In this document: positions 1-7,907 of the stretch, one piece after another | Layout: each line of letters starts with the position of its first letter | Numbering within the stretch: position 1 is the first letter of the stretch | From: DATAXV01 sp036272915 | Lineage (GTDB): Bacteria; Chloroflexota; Dormibacteria; Dormibacterales; Dormibacteraceae | DNA: 28,128 nt | Assembly (NCBI GenBank): GCA_036272915.1 | Contig: DATAXV010000106.1 | Location: 1 to 28,128 of the forward strand | Reading direction: 5' to 3' | Notes under the pieces: model-generated | The model's input: only the letters and a program-made list of their open reading frames with translations | Told to the model about the DNA's origin: nothing | Databases searched by the model: none | Position numbers and translations under genes: made by a program

Positions 1-2
1 GG

Positions 3-806
3 GTGGGGAGGCTCTTCGGAGGCGCCTACCAGGAGCCCGCGGTGGTGCCGGCCGAGCGACCGCGGTATGGCGGGCTCAACCTCATGAACCACCTGGACGG
101 CGCCTGCGCCCGGTTCGGTTGGTGCCACCTGCGCCTCCGCCCTCACCTCCTCGAGCGCTGCACCTTCTCGTTCGGCGACAGCGTGCTGGAGCCGGAGGAC
201 GTGGGCGTCGCCGGGGCCATGGAACCGGTCCTCGCCGGGCTGCTCGAGAGCACCATGCGCACCGGTTCGGCTCTTGGCCGGGCCGGCGTCGACGTCTTCC
301 GGCTGGTCGGGTTCCTCCTCGACCAGCGTCCGGCGGGGCCGGGCCGGGTGCTCGACGACTACATCGAGGCCCAGATCCACGCCGTGATCCGCCTGTCAGC
401 GGATGTCGAGGCGATCGTGCTCGACCCCTCCTTCCGCGACACGCCGACCGCGCGGATCCTGTCCCGCGACGCGGCCCGGCGCGGCATCGCGGTCGAGTGG
501 CATTCCGGCTCCGTGCTCGCGCTGTCGGGGATCCCCACCGAGGCGCCGGCCGGTGCGGGCGGCGAGCTGGCGCTCTGGCAGGCGTTCTGCGGTGGAGGCC
601 GGGCGGCCCGCCTCGGCCGGGTGGTCATGGAGAGATGCTCGGTGGAGGGCGTCCACCTCGACGCCGCGGCCATCGGCCGCGCCTCCGCCTCGGCCATACG
701 CGAGCCTGAGCGGTGGCGGGAGTGGGGTTCGGCGGCCGAGCTTCAGCAGCTGCTGAAGTACCTCTGGCTGATCCTGCTCGCGCACGGCGGGACGCCCGGC
801 GCCTGA
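3..806 (+). CDS. DUF3626 family protein, 5' end cut by the window edge
   Basis: The translation carries the block I associate with DUF3626: a PRYGGLN segment near residue 20, then GWCHLRLRPHLLERCTFSFG around residues 39-58. The function of this family is not known to me. The frame is open to the left edge of the window, so the GTG at position 3 is probably not the true start and the protein is likely longer. There is no signal peptide or membrane segment in the visible part. It ends in TGA seven bases before the stop of the convergent PPOX gene. The call rests on recalled family motifs, not on an alignment. Confidence 0.7.
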   Translation: MGRLFGGAYQEPAVVPAERPRYGGLNLMNHLDGACARFGWCHLRLRPHLLERCTFSFGDSVLEPEDVGVAGAMEPVLAGLLESTMRTGSALGRAGVDVFRLVGFLLDQRPAGPGRVLDDYIEAQIHAVIRLSADVEAIVLDPSFRDTPTARILSRDAARRGIAVEWHSGSVLALSGIPTEAPAGAGGELALWQAFCGGGRAARLGRVVMERCSVEGVHLDAAAIGRASASAIREPERWREWGSAAELQQLLKYLWLILLAHGGTPGA

Positions 807-813
807 GCCGGTG

Positions 814-1251
814 TCAGCGCTCGGTCCAGCGCTCCACCTGGCTGCCGTGGACGATCGGGCTGATCCGGTCCGCGTGGATGCGGACGGTGACGCGCTGGAC
901 GCCCTGGAGGGAGCTCGGATAGTCCTGTCCGGTGTACTTGTGGGCGAGCAGGTGGGCATGCTCCATCGCGCCCTCCTCGCTCATCTCCGCGCGCCCCCGG
1001 ATGATCACGCCCCGCCAGGGGCTCGCCGGGTCGTGGATGGCCAGGGAGAGGCGGGGATCGTGGCGGAGGTGCCGCTCCTTCAGGCTGCCGACGAAGGTGT
1101 TGAAGCGCGCCTGGCCGCTCTCCTCGTCGGCCCAGATCAGCGTGGTGTGGGGGGCGCCGTCGGCCATCAGCGTGGTGACGAAGGCCAGCAGCGGTTCCCG
1201 GAGCAGGGCCAGCTGGTCGCCGGTCAGGACGGTCTCGTCGGTGTCGGGCAT
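814..1251 (-). CDS. PPOX-class (pyridoxamine-phosphate-oxidase fold) F420/flavin-dependent enzyme
   Basis: A 145-residue split-barrel protein of the usual size for small PPOX-class oxidoreductases. Typical features are an N-terminal LLREPLLAFVTTLMADGAPH strand pair, an IWADEE segment, then DPRLSLAIHDPASPWRGVIIRGRAE, which is the conserved central region binding the FMN or F420 phosphate in the family. The substrate is unknown. I chose the ATG at 1251 because AGAGGAGCC lies about nine bases upstream. An earlier in-frame ATG at 1272 has no such site. It is transcribed away from the MarR gene starting at 1319, and the 67 bases between them hold a palindrome, so MarR control is likely (inference). 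Confidence 0.85.
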   Translation of the reverse strand: MPDTDETVLTGDQLALLREPLLAFVTTLMADGAPHTTLIWADEESGQARFNTFVGSLKERHLRHDPRLSLAIHDPASPWRGVIIRGRAEMSEEGAMEHAHLLAHKYTGQDYPSSLQGVQRVTVRIHADRISPIVHGSQVERWTER

Positions 1252-1283
1252 TGATCGAGGCTCCTCTGCCATTAAGGTTAAGT

Positions 1284-1304
1284 ACCGTGGTAATTTACCG
1301 CAGT
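1284..1304. promoter_or_regulatory. Palindromic operator candidate between PPOX and MarR genes
   Basis: The core GGTAATTTACC at 1289-1299 is a perfect 5+5 inverted repeat around one central base. The symmetry continues imperfectly outward to 21 bases (1284-1304). It lies in the 67-base divergent gap, the expected position for a MarR dimer site controlling both genes. A TATCGT hexamer at 1307-1312 lies six bases before the MarR ATG and could be a -10 box for a leaderless transcript. Binding is inferred from position and symmetry only. Confidence 0.6.
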
Positions 1305-1318
1305 GGTATCGTACCGCA

Positions 1319-1792
1319 ATGGCCCGTCCGGCGCGGCACATCACCAGCAGCTTCCTGCTCTCCCGGCTCGGTCAGGAGGCGACCGCCCGGTACCGGCAGG
1401 CGCTGCGCCCACTGGGGCTCACCGCCCAGTCCTTCGCCGTCCTGAAGGTTCTCCACGCGATCGGGCCCTGTTCGCAGCAGGACCTCGGCTCGGCGCTCGG
1501 CATCGACTCCAGCAACCTGGCCTCGGTCGTCGCCCAGCTGGTCGATCGGGGCCTGGTCGGACGCGAGCGCGACGAGGCCAACCGCCGGCGCTACGTGCTT
1601 CAGCTCGATCGGCCCGGCCTCGACCTCCTCGCCGAGGGCCTGGAGACGGTGGCCGACGGCGAGCGGGAGATGCTCAACCCGCTGACCGAGACCGAGAGGA
1701 CCGACCTCTTCGCCCTCCTTTCCCGGCTGGCGGCGACTGCCCTCGACGACCCGCTGCTGCGAGGGGACGCCGAGCCCGCCCGACACCCCTGA
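1319..1792 (+). CDS. MarR-family transcriptional regulator
   Basis: A 157-residue winged-helix regulator of typical MarR length. The helix-turn-helix region reads CSQQDLGSALGIDSSNLASV (about residues 53-72), followed by the wing VDRGLVGRERDEANRRRYVL, a strong MarR signature. The C-terminal helices would form the dimer and ligand pocket. The ATG at 1319 gives the natural N-terminus; I see no Shine-Dalgarno sequence before it, so the message may be leaderless. It is divergent from the PPOX gene and probably represses itself and that gene through the palindrome at 1284-1304. The inducer cannot be read from sequence. Confidence 0.92.
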   Translation: MARPARHITSSFLLSRLGQEATARYRQALRPLGLTAQSFAVLKVLHAIGPCSQQDLGSALGIDSSNLASVVAQLVDRGLVGRERDEANRRRYVLQLDRPGLDLLAEGLETVADGEREMLNPLTETERTDLFALLSRLAATALDDPLLRGDAEPARHP

Positions 1793-1799
1793 TCAGCGG

Positions 1800-2344
1800 C
1801 GCCGGCGATGCCGACGCTGCCGGCCTTCATCAGCCAGAGCAGCGCGAGCAGCTCCCGGTCGGTCGGCGCCAGCTCACGCACCGCCGCCGCGCCGTTCAGC
1901 CCGCGCCCCAACTCGACCACGTCGTCGGGGGAGAGGGTCCGGGTGGCGTAGTGGCCGAAGACCTCGGCGAGGGGATGCGGCTGGGCGGCCGCGCCGGCTC
2001 GGGCGAGGCCTGGCCCGGTCCTTGAGCCCGTCCCAGACCTCCTCGTAGCGGCGCACCACGACCGGCGAGTCGAACTGCGCAGCCCTCTCCGCCGCCCCTC
2101 GCCGACGCGCCCGGCCAGCGGGGGATCGTCGAGGAGGGCGTTCTGCCGGCGCCTCAGCACCTCCTCGTCGACCTCGACGCCCTGCCCGAGCAGCATGTGG
2201 TCGGACATGACGACGTCGAGCTCTGCCTGCGTGTCCGGGCCGGGCGGCAGCTCGCTGCCGAGGACGGCGGTGGTCTGCACCAGGCCCACGGCACTCGCGG
2301 CGCCGCACCTGCCTCGCCGGGCCGGAGCAAGGCTGGCGGCGCCG
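1800..2344 (-). pseudogene. Remnant of a family 4 glycosyltransferase C-terminus, two frameshifts
   Basis: On the minus strand three reading-frame pieces join into one recognisable C-terminal region of a group 1 glycosyltransferase. From about 2289 to 2095 the frame reads through DHMLLGQGVEVDEEVLRRRQ and LLDDPPLAGRVGEG. It then shifts, and from about 2098 to 2009 reads QFDSPVVVRRYEEVWDGLKD. It then shifts back to give HPLAEVFGHYATRTLSPDD near 1980-1920. Known members have the same order: a GRRRA helix, FDW/SPVVVRRYEELW, then an FxHYPTR tail. The N-terminal donor- and acceptor-binding domains are missing and no proper 3' end is visible. This is a decayed fragment unless the two indels are assembly errors. 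Confidence 0.6.
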
Positions 2345-3169
2345 TCAGAGGCCGGCCGCCTGATAGACCTGCAGCGCCGCGGCGATCAGGAAGACAACCA
2401 GGGACACGACCTGCAGGTGACCCTTCCTGAGACGGTCGGCGACGTACTGGACCAGCACCACCACCACCGCGGCGACGCAGATGGCAAGGAAATAGATCAC
2501 CGAGACCCAGCCGAAGTGGAGCACGAAGTAGAGCATCAGGACCAGCTGCGGGACCAGGGCGACCATCGAGAGCGCGATCACCAGGCAGCTTCGTGACGAC
2601 AGGGCCGGCGGATTCGAACCCTCCTGCGTGGGGCGGACCAGATTGGTCTGGGTGACGCCGGCGAAGCCGAGGGCGCCGAGGACGGCGGCGGCGGCGATCA
2701 CGGCGGCGAGGGGAGGATCGACGTGGACCCAGCCCCGGAGCAACTGGAACAGGGCCTCGATCCCGATCGAGTTCCACATCGTGGCCGACGCGGTGTTGAC
2801 GAGGAACCAGGCGACGATGGCCGGTGTCGAGAGGCTCTTGCGATCGGTCTCGATGCGGAAGACGTTGGGCGCGATCATGGGGAAGGCGACGCCGCCGAAG
2901 AAGGAGATGACCTCGATCGTGATCGCCGTCACCGGCACCGCCGAGTGGATGAGGGTCTCGAGCGTTCTCGAGAGCAGGTGGCCGGTGCCGACGTCGAAGA
3001 GGTAGTTGCCCAGCCCGAAGACGATCCCGAGCGGGATCCCGACGAGCAGCTGGCGCAGCACGCCGCCGGGGCTGCCGAGCAGGCCCTGGTAGCCGTAGAG
3101 GCCGGCCATCGTGACCAGCAGCACGGTGGCGATGTTGATGGCGTGCGAGTCGTGGAGGAGGGCGGTCAT
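2345..3169 (-). CDS. Polytopic membrane protein of unknown function
   Basis: The 274-residue protein is mostly hydrophobic. I count seven or eight likely membrane segments, near residues 11-29, 41-59, 79-101, 117-133, 153-172, 195-216, 220-241 and 253-270. A hydrophilic loop lies around residues 174-194 and another, with charged residues, around 103-113. I do not recognise the family and see no transporter signature or catalytic motif. The start is the ATG at 3169, with no strong ribosome site. It lies downstream of another uncharacterised membrane protein on the same strand, 219 bases away, with a hairpin between them, so co-transcription is uncertain. Confidence 0.7.
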   Translation of the reverse strand: MTALLHDSHAINIATVLLVTMAGLYGYQGLLGSPGGVLRQLLVGIPLGIVFGLGNYLFDVGTGHLLSRTLETLIHSAVPVTAITIEVISFFGGVAFPMIAPNVFRIETDRKSLSTPAIVAWFLVNTASATMWNSIGIEALFQLLRGWVHVDPPLAAVIAAAAVLGALGFAGVTQTNLVRPTQEGSNPPALSSRSCLVIALSMVALVPQLVLMLYFVLHFGWVSVIYFLAICVAAVVVVLVQYVADRLRKGHLQVVSLVVFLIAAALQVYQAAGL

Positions 3170-3260
3170 CGGGCTCGACCGCGGCGTGGGAGGTCCGGAC
3201 CCGGAGATCCCCGGCCGGCCGCGAAGGACGGCGCGGTCACCATTGCGTCATCGATCGTAT

Positions 3261-3292
3261 CCCGGCGGGGACTCGGTGTCCGCACCGCCGGG
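3261..3292. other. GC-rich hairpin between two membrane-protein genes
   Basis: CCCGGCGG at 3261-3268 is perfectly complementary to CCGCCGGG at 3285-3292, giving an 8-base stem and a 16-base loop. It lies in the 219-base gap downstream of the gene at 3389-4216 and upstream of the gene ending at 2345. There is no T-run, so it is only a weak candidate for a terminator. Confidence 0.25.
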
Positions 3293-3388
3293 CCGGCCAT
3301 GCGTGGGCAAAACTGTGCCGGCCGGGGACCGGGGTCCCTGACCGCGCTGGGACCGCGCCACCGGTGACGGTCGGCCACCGGCGGCCGG

Positions 3389-4216
3389 TCAGGCGGCGCG
3401 CTGTCCCGCCGCCGCGCCCGCCTCGTAGCAGTAGTGACAGACGTCGAGGGAGGCTCGCGAGAGCGCGATCAGGGCCCTGGCCCTGGCCTCGATCGGCAGC
3501 CGGTGGCTGGTCAGGAAGTAGGAGGCGAAGTGGACGGCCTCGGCCAGCCGCACCATCGAGTCCTGGAGATCCGGCAGCGTCCGCAGGACCGACGCGTTGC
3601 CGGCCCGGACGGCGCTGAGCTCGGCCGCCGAGTTCTGGATCGCCAGGACCAGACCGTCGCGCCAGACCAGCTTCTCCCAGTAGGGACCGGCCAGCTCGCC
3701 CTCGGTGTCGTCGATGAAGCCCCGCGCCGCCTCGACCGCGTCCATCCGCTGCTGGTAGTCGTCGTCGGCCATCCGGCGGACCAGATCCCTGGGGACGGGA
3801 CACCGCGAGAGGATGGCGCGAACCTGGATCGAGGTCGTCTCCAGGAGCGGGGACATGCCCCTTCCCCCGCTCCGCGCCCAGGATGACCGGACCCGCTGCT
3901 CGACCAGGTAGGAGACGGCGATGGTCACCGCAGCGAAGCCCCAGAGGGTCGCCAGCGTCGCCCATCTCGTCTCCGGGAACCAGAGCAGCGGCACCGCCGC
4001 CAGGACCACGATCGCGGCGGCGACGACGCGATGCCGCATCAGCGTACGGAGGACCATCTGCACGTAGCCCTGGAGGGCCGTCTGCGCCCCGTGGTCGTGC
4101 GAACTGCCGTCCGGTCCGGCCCAGACTGTCCGGCCCGCCTCCAGCGGCCTCACCCTCGTATTCCCCACCACGATCCGGAGAATACCCCTGGTCTGACCAC
4201 CCCCGTCAATGGCCAA
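3389..4216 (-). CDS. Two-TM membrane protein with helical cytoplasmic domain, unknown function
   Basis: A 275-residue protein with two adjacent membrane segments at about residues 64-80 and 86-104, a short basic linker, and a soluble, probably helical domain from about 120 to the end. The C-terminal part contains HYCYEAG. I do not recognise the family. I chose the TTG start at 4216 because GGAGGA lies eight bases upstream (4225-4230 on the plus strand), a near-ideal spacing. A start at the internal ATG (residue 54) would also keep both membrane segments. It is upstream of the other unknown membrane protein on the same strand. Confidence 0.65.
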   Translation of the reverse strand: MAIDGGGQTRGILRIVVGNTRVRPLEAGRTVWAGPDGSSHDHGAQTALQGYVQMVLRTLMRHRVVAAAIVVLAAVPLLWFPETRWATLATLWGFAAVTIAVSYLVEQRVRSSWARSGGRGMSPLLETTSIQVRAILSRCPVPRDLVRRMADDDYQQRMDAVEAARGFIDDTEGELAGPYWEKLVWRDGLVLAIQNSAAELSAVRAGNASVLRTLPDLQDSMVRLAEAVHFASYFLTSHRLPIEARARALIALSRASLDVCHYCYEAGAAAGQRAA

Positions 4217-4289
4217 AACAAGATTCCTCCGGGCGGACAGCGGCTCCCGAGGGAGAGGCCCGCGCCGGCGGGCCGCTCCGGCCTCGCGG

Positions 4290-5681
4290 TCAGGCGGTCT
4301 TGACCGCCGCGACCAGCTTGCTCAGGGAATCCTTGGCGTCGCCGAAGAGCATGACCGTCTTCGGGTCGTAGAGCAGCTCGTTGTCGATGCCGGCGAACCC
4401 GGGGCGCATCGAGCGCTTCAGGAAGACGATCTGCTTGGAGTCCTCCACGTCGAGGACGGGCATGCCGTAGATCGGGCTGCCGGGCGTGTTGTGAGCGGCC
4501 GGATTGACGACGTCATTGGCGCCGACGACGAGGGAGACGTCGGTGTGCTTGAAGTCGTCGTTAATCTCGTCCATCTCCTTCAACTGCTCGTAGGGCACGT
4601 TGGCCTCGGCGAGGAGGACGTTCATGTGGCCCGGCATCCGCCCCGCCACCGGGTGGATGGCGTAGGAGACCTCGACGCCTCGCGCCTCGAGCTGGTCGGC
4701 CAGCTCCTTGATCACGTGCTGCGCCTGGGCGACGGCGAGGCCGTAGCCGGGAACGATGATCACGCTCTGGGAGTAGGCGAGCATGGTCGCGATGTCCTCG
4801 GCGTTCCCGGCGCGCACCGGCTTCCCCTCCGCGCCCGCCGGGCCGACTCCCTGCTGGACCTGGCCGAAGGCGCCGAAGAGGACGTTGGTCAGGGAGCGCC
4901 CCATCGCGTCCGACATCAGCTTGGTGAGGATCGTGCCCGAGCTCCCGACCAGGGTCCCGGCCACGATCAGGGCGAAGTTGTCGAGGACGAAGCCGGAGGC
5001 GGCGACGGCGAGCCCGGTGCAGGCGTTGAGCATCGAGATCACGACCGGCATATCGGCGCCGCCGATGGGAAGGACGAAGGCGACGCCGAAGACGAGGGCG
5101 AGGACCAGCATCGGGATGAAGGCCCAGGGCGAGCCGGTCACGACCAGCACGAGCACGGCCAGGGCGACGATCGCCAGCGCCAGCAGGGCGTTGACCGGCT
5201 GCTGGGCGGGATAGGTCACGGGCCGGCCCGACATCAGCTCCTGGAGCTTGGCGAAGGCGATCGCCGAACCGGCGAAGCTGATCCCGCCGATGACGATCGC
5301 GAAGACGCTGGGGAAGCCCTCGCTGAGGCTCGGGTGGCCGCCCGACAGGCGGAGCAGCTCGACCACGGCGACCAGCGCGGCGGCGCCGCCGCCGACGCCG
5401 TTGAAGGCGGCGACCATCTGCGGGATCGCCGTCATCTGCACCCGCCGGGCGGCGAGGACGCCGACCACGGCGCCGATGGCGACGCCGGCGACGCAGATCG
5501 CGATCCCGGCGCCGGTGAAGTGCGGCCAGAGCAGGACCAGGGTCCAGATCAGGGCGATGCCCATGCCGACGGCGGCGACCCAGTTGCCGCGCCTCGCCCC
5601 CCGCGGCGAGCTCAGGAACCTCAGCCCGAGGATGAAGAGGACGGCGGCGAGGAGATACACGAACTCGGTGGCGATGATCAT
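4290..5681 (-). CDS. pntB: Proton-translocating NAD(P)+ transhydrogenase, subunit beta
   Basis: This is the membrane plus NADP(H)-binding subunit. The enzyme moves hydride from NADH to NADP+ using the proton gradient. At 463 residues it has the usual length. Residues 1 to about 260 form a bundle of roughly nine membrane helices. The C-terminal dIII domain carries the NADP site, including PGYGLAVAQAQH, the HPVAGRMPGHMNVLLAEA block and VVGANDVVNPAAHNTPGSPI, all hallmarks of PntB. The start ATG at 5681 overlaps the stop of pntAB by four bases (ATGA), so translation is coupled. It is the last gene of the five-gene minus-strand operon beginning at 8792. Confidence 0.97.
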   Translation of the reverse strand: MIIATEFVYLLAAVLFILGLRFLSSPRGARRGNWVAAVGMGIALIWTLVLLWPHFTGAGIAICVAGVAIGAVVGVLAARRVQMTAIPQMVAAFNGVGGGAAALVAVVELLRLSGGHPSLSEGFPSVFAIVIGGISFAGSAIAFAKLQELMSGRPVTYPAQQPVNALLALAIVALAVLVLVVTGSPWAFIPMLVLALVFGVAFVLPIGGADMPVVISMLNACTGLAVAASGFVLDNFALIVAGTLVGSSGTILTKLMSDAMGRSLTNVLFGAFGQVQQGVGPAGAEGKPVRAGNAEDIATMLAYSQSVIIVPGYGLAVAQAQHVIKELADQLEARGVEVSYAIHPVAGRMPGHMNVLLAEANVPYEQLKEMDEINDDFKHTDVSLVVGANDVVNPAAHNTPGSPIYGMPVLDVEDSKQIVFLKRSMRPGFAGIDNELLYDPKTVMLFGDAKDSLSKLVAAVKTA

Positions 5682-5986
5682 CGCGCCGGCGGCCCTCCGC
5701 GCTGGCGGCCCTTGAACATCTCCAGCATCCGGTCGGTGACGACGAACCCGCCGACCACGTTGATGGTGGCCAGGAGCACGGCCACGAATCCGAGCACGAT
5801 GGTGGGCACGCTGTGGGCCGTGGCGGCGATGCTCAGGGCGCCGACCAGGATGATGCCGTGGATGGCGTTGGACCCGGACATGAGCGGGGTGTGCAGGATC
5901 GTCGGCACCTTGGAGATGACCTCGAAGCCGATGAAGATCGCCAGCACGAAGTAGATGAACAGGGTGAGGAGCAGGGGACCGTTCAT
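5678..5986 (-). CDS. pntAB: NAD(P)+ transhydrogenase, subunit alpha part 2 (membrane piece)
   Basis: A 102-residue membrane protein with three helices (about residues 4-22, 32-52 and 59-80) and the conserved HTPLMSGSNAIHGIILVGA stretch. It corresponds to the C-terminal membrane part of the E. coli PntA chain, here encoded separately as in Rhodospirillum-type three-subunit enzymes. The ATG at 5986 was chosen over upstream in-frame codons because it overlaps the stop of pntAA by four bases (ATGA) and gives the standard MNGPLLLTLFIYFVLA N-terminus. Its own stop likewise overlaps pntB. Confidence 0.96.
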   Translation of the reverse strand: MNGPLLLTLFIYFVLAIFIGFEVISKVPTILHTPLMSGSNAIHGIILVGALSIAATAHSVPTIVLGFVAVLLATINVVGGFVVTDRMLEMFKGRQRGGPPAR

Positions 5987-7122
5987 GACGACGCTTCTCC
6001 CATCAGCTGCCTGCCCCGCTCGCTGACCCATTCGCCCTGGTGGGCGAGGCAGGTGTCCCGCGTGACCTGGTCCTCGAAGTCCAGGGTCAGCTCCCCGTCC
6101 TTGACCAGGGACTGGATGAAGGTGGCCACGTTGCGCGCGTAGAGCTGGCTGGCGTGCACCGGCACCAGCGAGGGCAGGTTGGTGGTGCCGTCGATGGCGA
6201 CCCCGCCCTCGGTCTCGAAGACCTCGCCGGGCCTGGTCAGCTCGCAGTTGCCGCCGCCCTCGCTGGCCAGGTCGACCAGCACCGAGCCGCGGCGCATGCC
6301 CTCCACCATGTCCCCGGTGACCAGGACCGGCGAGCGCCGGCCGGGGATGGCGGCGGTGGTGACGACCACGTCGGCGGCGGCGACGCGGGCGCCGAGCAGC
6401 TCGCGCTGCTTGGTCAGGAACTCCTCGGACTGGGCACCGGCGTAGCCACCGCTCCCCTCCCGGGCCTCGAGCTCCAGCTCGAGGAAGGTGGCACCGAGGC
6501 TGTGCACCTCCTCCTTGACCGCGGGGCGCACGTCGTAGGCCTCGACCACCGCCCCCAGGCGGCGCGCCGTGGCGATCGCCTGCAGCCCGGCGACGCCCGC
6601 GCCGAGCACCAGGACGCGGGCGGGGGCGATGGTCCCGGCGGCGGACATCAGCATCGGGAAGTACTTGCCCAGGCGGTTGGCACCGAGCAGCACGGCCTTG
6701 TAGCCGGCCAGTGACGCCTGTGAGGAGAGCGCGTCCATGCTCTGGGCGCGTGAGATCCGGGGCAGGAGCTCGAGCGGGAAGACGGTGACGTTGCGGGCGC
6801 GCAGCGCCTCCATCACCCCTCGGTGGTCGGCCGGCTGCAGCAGCCCGACCAGAACGGTGCCCTCCCCGAGCTGCGCCGCCTCCTCCTCGGACGGCGGGCG
6901 CACCCGGGCGACGATGCCTGCCCCCTTGCTGCCGGCGGCGGCGTCGGCCGCGATCGCCGCGCCCGCCTCCCGGTAGGCGTCGTCGTCATAGGTCGAGGCG
7001 AGGCCGGCGCCCCGCTCGACCGAGACCTCGAGCCCGGCCGCGCCCAGCCGCCGGGCGGAGTCCGGCGTGATCGCCACCCGGCGCTCGCCGGGCGCGAGCT
7101 CGCGGGGGGCGAAGACCCTCAT
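5983..7122 (-). CDS. pntAA: NAD(P)+ transhydrogenase, subunit alpha part 1 (NAD-binding dI)
   Basis: The soluble, NAD(H)-binding component, 379 residues, homologous to alanine dehydrogenase. The N-terminus RVFAPRELAPGERRVAITPD is the AlaDH/PNT N-terminal signature. The Rossmann motif VLGAGVAGLQAIATARRLGA ends in an acidic residue (AYDVRP), as expected for NAD rather than NADP. Further downstream are VTTAAIPGRRSPVLVT and NLPSLVPVHASQLYARN, typical of dI. The start ATG at 7122 overlaps the stop of the isomerase gene (ATGA); longer in-frame readings upstream run antisense-like through that gene. It delivers hydride to PntB dIII within the complex. Confidence 0.97.
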   Translation of the reverse strand: MRVFAPRELAPGERRVAITPDSARRLGAAGLEVSVERGAGLASTYDDDAYREAGAAIAADAAAGSKGAGIVARVRPPSEEEAAQLGEGTVLVGLLQPADHRGVMEALRARNVTVFPLELLPRISRAQSMDALSSQASLAGYKAVLLGANRLGKYFPMLMSAAGTIAPARVLVLGAGVAGLQAIATARRLGAVVEAYDVRPAVKEEVHSLGATFLELELEAREGSGGYAGAQSEEFLTKQRELLGARVAAADVVVTTAAIPGRRSPVLVTGDMVEGMRRGSVLVDLASEGGGNCELTRPGEVFETEGGVAIDGTTNLPSLVPVHASQLYARNVATFIQSLVKDGELTLDFEDQVTRDTCLAHQGEWVSERGRQLMGEASS

Positions 7123-7901
7123 CGACGTGCCTCCGGTGGCAGCCAGGCGAGGCTCTCCTCGGTCGTGCCCTGCGGCCGGTATTCGAGGCCGACCACACCC
7201 CCATAGCCGGCGTCGTCCAGCTCCTCGAGGAAGGCGGCGATCGGCCAGGACCCGCTGCCGGGCTGACCGCGGCCGGGAACGTCGGCGATCTGGACGTGGG
7301 CGACGCGGTCGAGGTGGCGGTGGAGCGCGGCGACGGGATCGCCGCCGGCGCGGGCCACGTGGTACTGGTCGAGCTGGAGGCGCACCGCCGGATGGCCGAC
7401 CCGTTCCACCACCGCCGCCGCCTTCTCGATGGTGTCGATGATGTAGCCGGGCGTGTCCAGCGAGTTGACCGGCTCGACCAGGACCTCGAGCCCGGCCCGC
7501 TGGATGGCGGGGGCGGCCATGGTCAGGTTCTCGACCGCGGTGTCCAGGCACCTCTCGGTGGCGACGCCCTCGGGCTGGATCCCGGCCAGGCAGTTGATCC
7601 GCGGCGTGTTCAGCGCTCCGGCCAGCTCGATCGCCCGGCCGATGGCGTCGCGGCACTCCTGCTCCCGGCCGGGGATCGCGAGCGTGCCCCGCTCGCCCTG
7701 GTCCCAGGCCCCTGGGTCGGGATCGAAGAGGACCATCTCCAGGCCGTGGTCGGTGAGGGCCTGGCGGACCCGCGCGGTCTCCAGCTGGTGGGGGAAGAGC
7801 ATCTCGACCCGGCTGAACCCGGCCCGGGCGGCGAGGCCGAAGCGCGCGTACGGGTCCTGATCCTGCCAGAGCATGCTCAGGTTGGCGGCGAATCGGGGCA
7901 T
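7119..7901 (-). CDS. hyi: Hydroxypyruvate isomerase-like TIM-barrel enzyme
   Basis: 260 residues, the usual size for Hyi, which interconverts hydroxypyruvate and tartronate semialdehyde. Family landmarks occur in order: MPRFAANLSMLW at the N-terminus, GERGTLAIPGRE at about 69-80, VEPVNSLDTPGY with the metal ligand Glu143, LQLDQYH at about 175-181, HVQIADVPGRGQPGSG at about 202-217, and the second metal Glu240 in LEYRP. The gene sits between a tartronate-semialdehyde-type reductase (six-base gap upstream) and pntAA (four-base overlap downstream). That places it on the route from hydroxypyruvate or glyoxylate to glycerate. No glyoxylate carboligase is in the window. Confidence 0.9.
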   Translation of the reverse strand: MPRFAANLSMLWQDQDPYARFGLAARAGFSRVEMLFPHQLETARVRQALTDHGLEMVLFDPDPGAWDQGERGTLAIPGREQECRDAIGRAIELAGALNTPRINCLAGIQPEGVATERCLDTAVENLTMAAPAIQRAGLEVLVEPVNSLDTPGYIIDTIEKAAAVVERVGHPAVRLQLDQYHVARAGGDPVAALHRHLDRVAHVQIADVPGRGQPGSGSWPIAAFLEELDDAGYGGVVGLEYRPQGTTEESLAWLPPEARR

Positions 7902-7907
7902 CTCGGC

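Noticed and set aside
2609..2632. GGATTCGAACC-like string resembling the reverse complement of a tRNA T-arm
   Set aside because: The T-stem does not pair properly, no acceptor or anticodon arms fit around it, and it lies inside the coding sequence of the membrane protein (VRPTQEGSNPP).
4209..5954. Long plus-strand open frame of 581 codons opposite pntB and pntAB
   Set aside because: Its Asp/Gly/His/Arg-rich product is the usual antisense shadow of a GC-rich gene; the opposite strand encodes clear PntB and PntAB.
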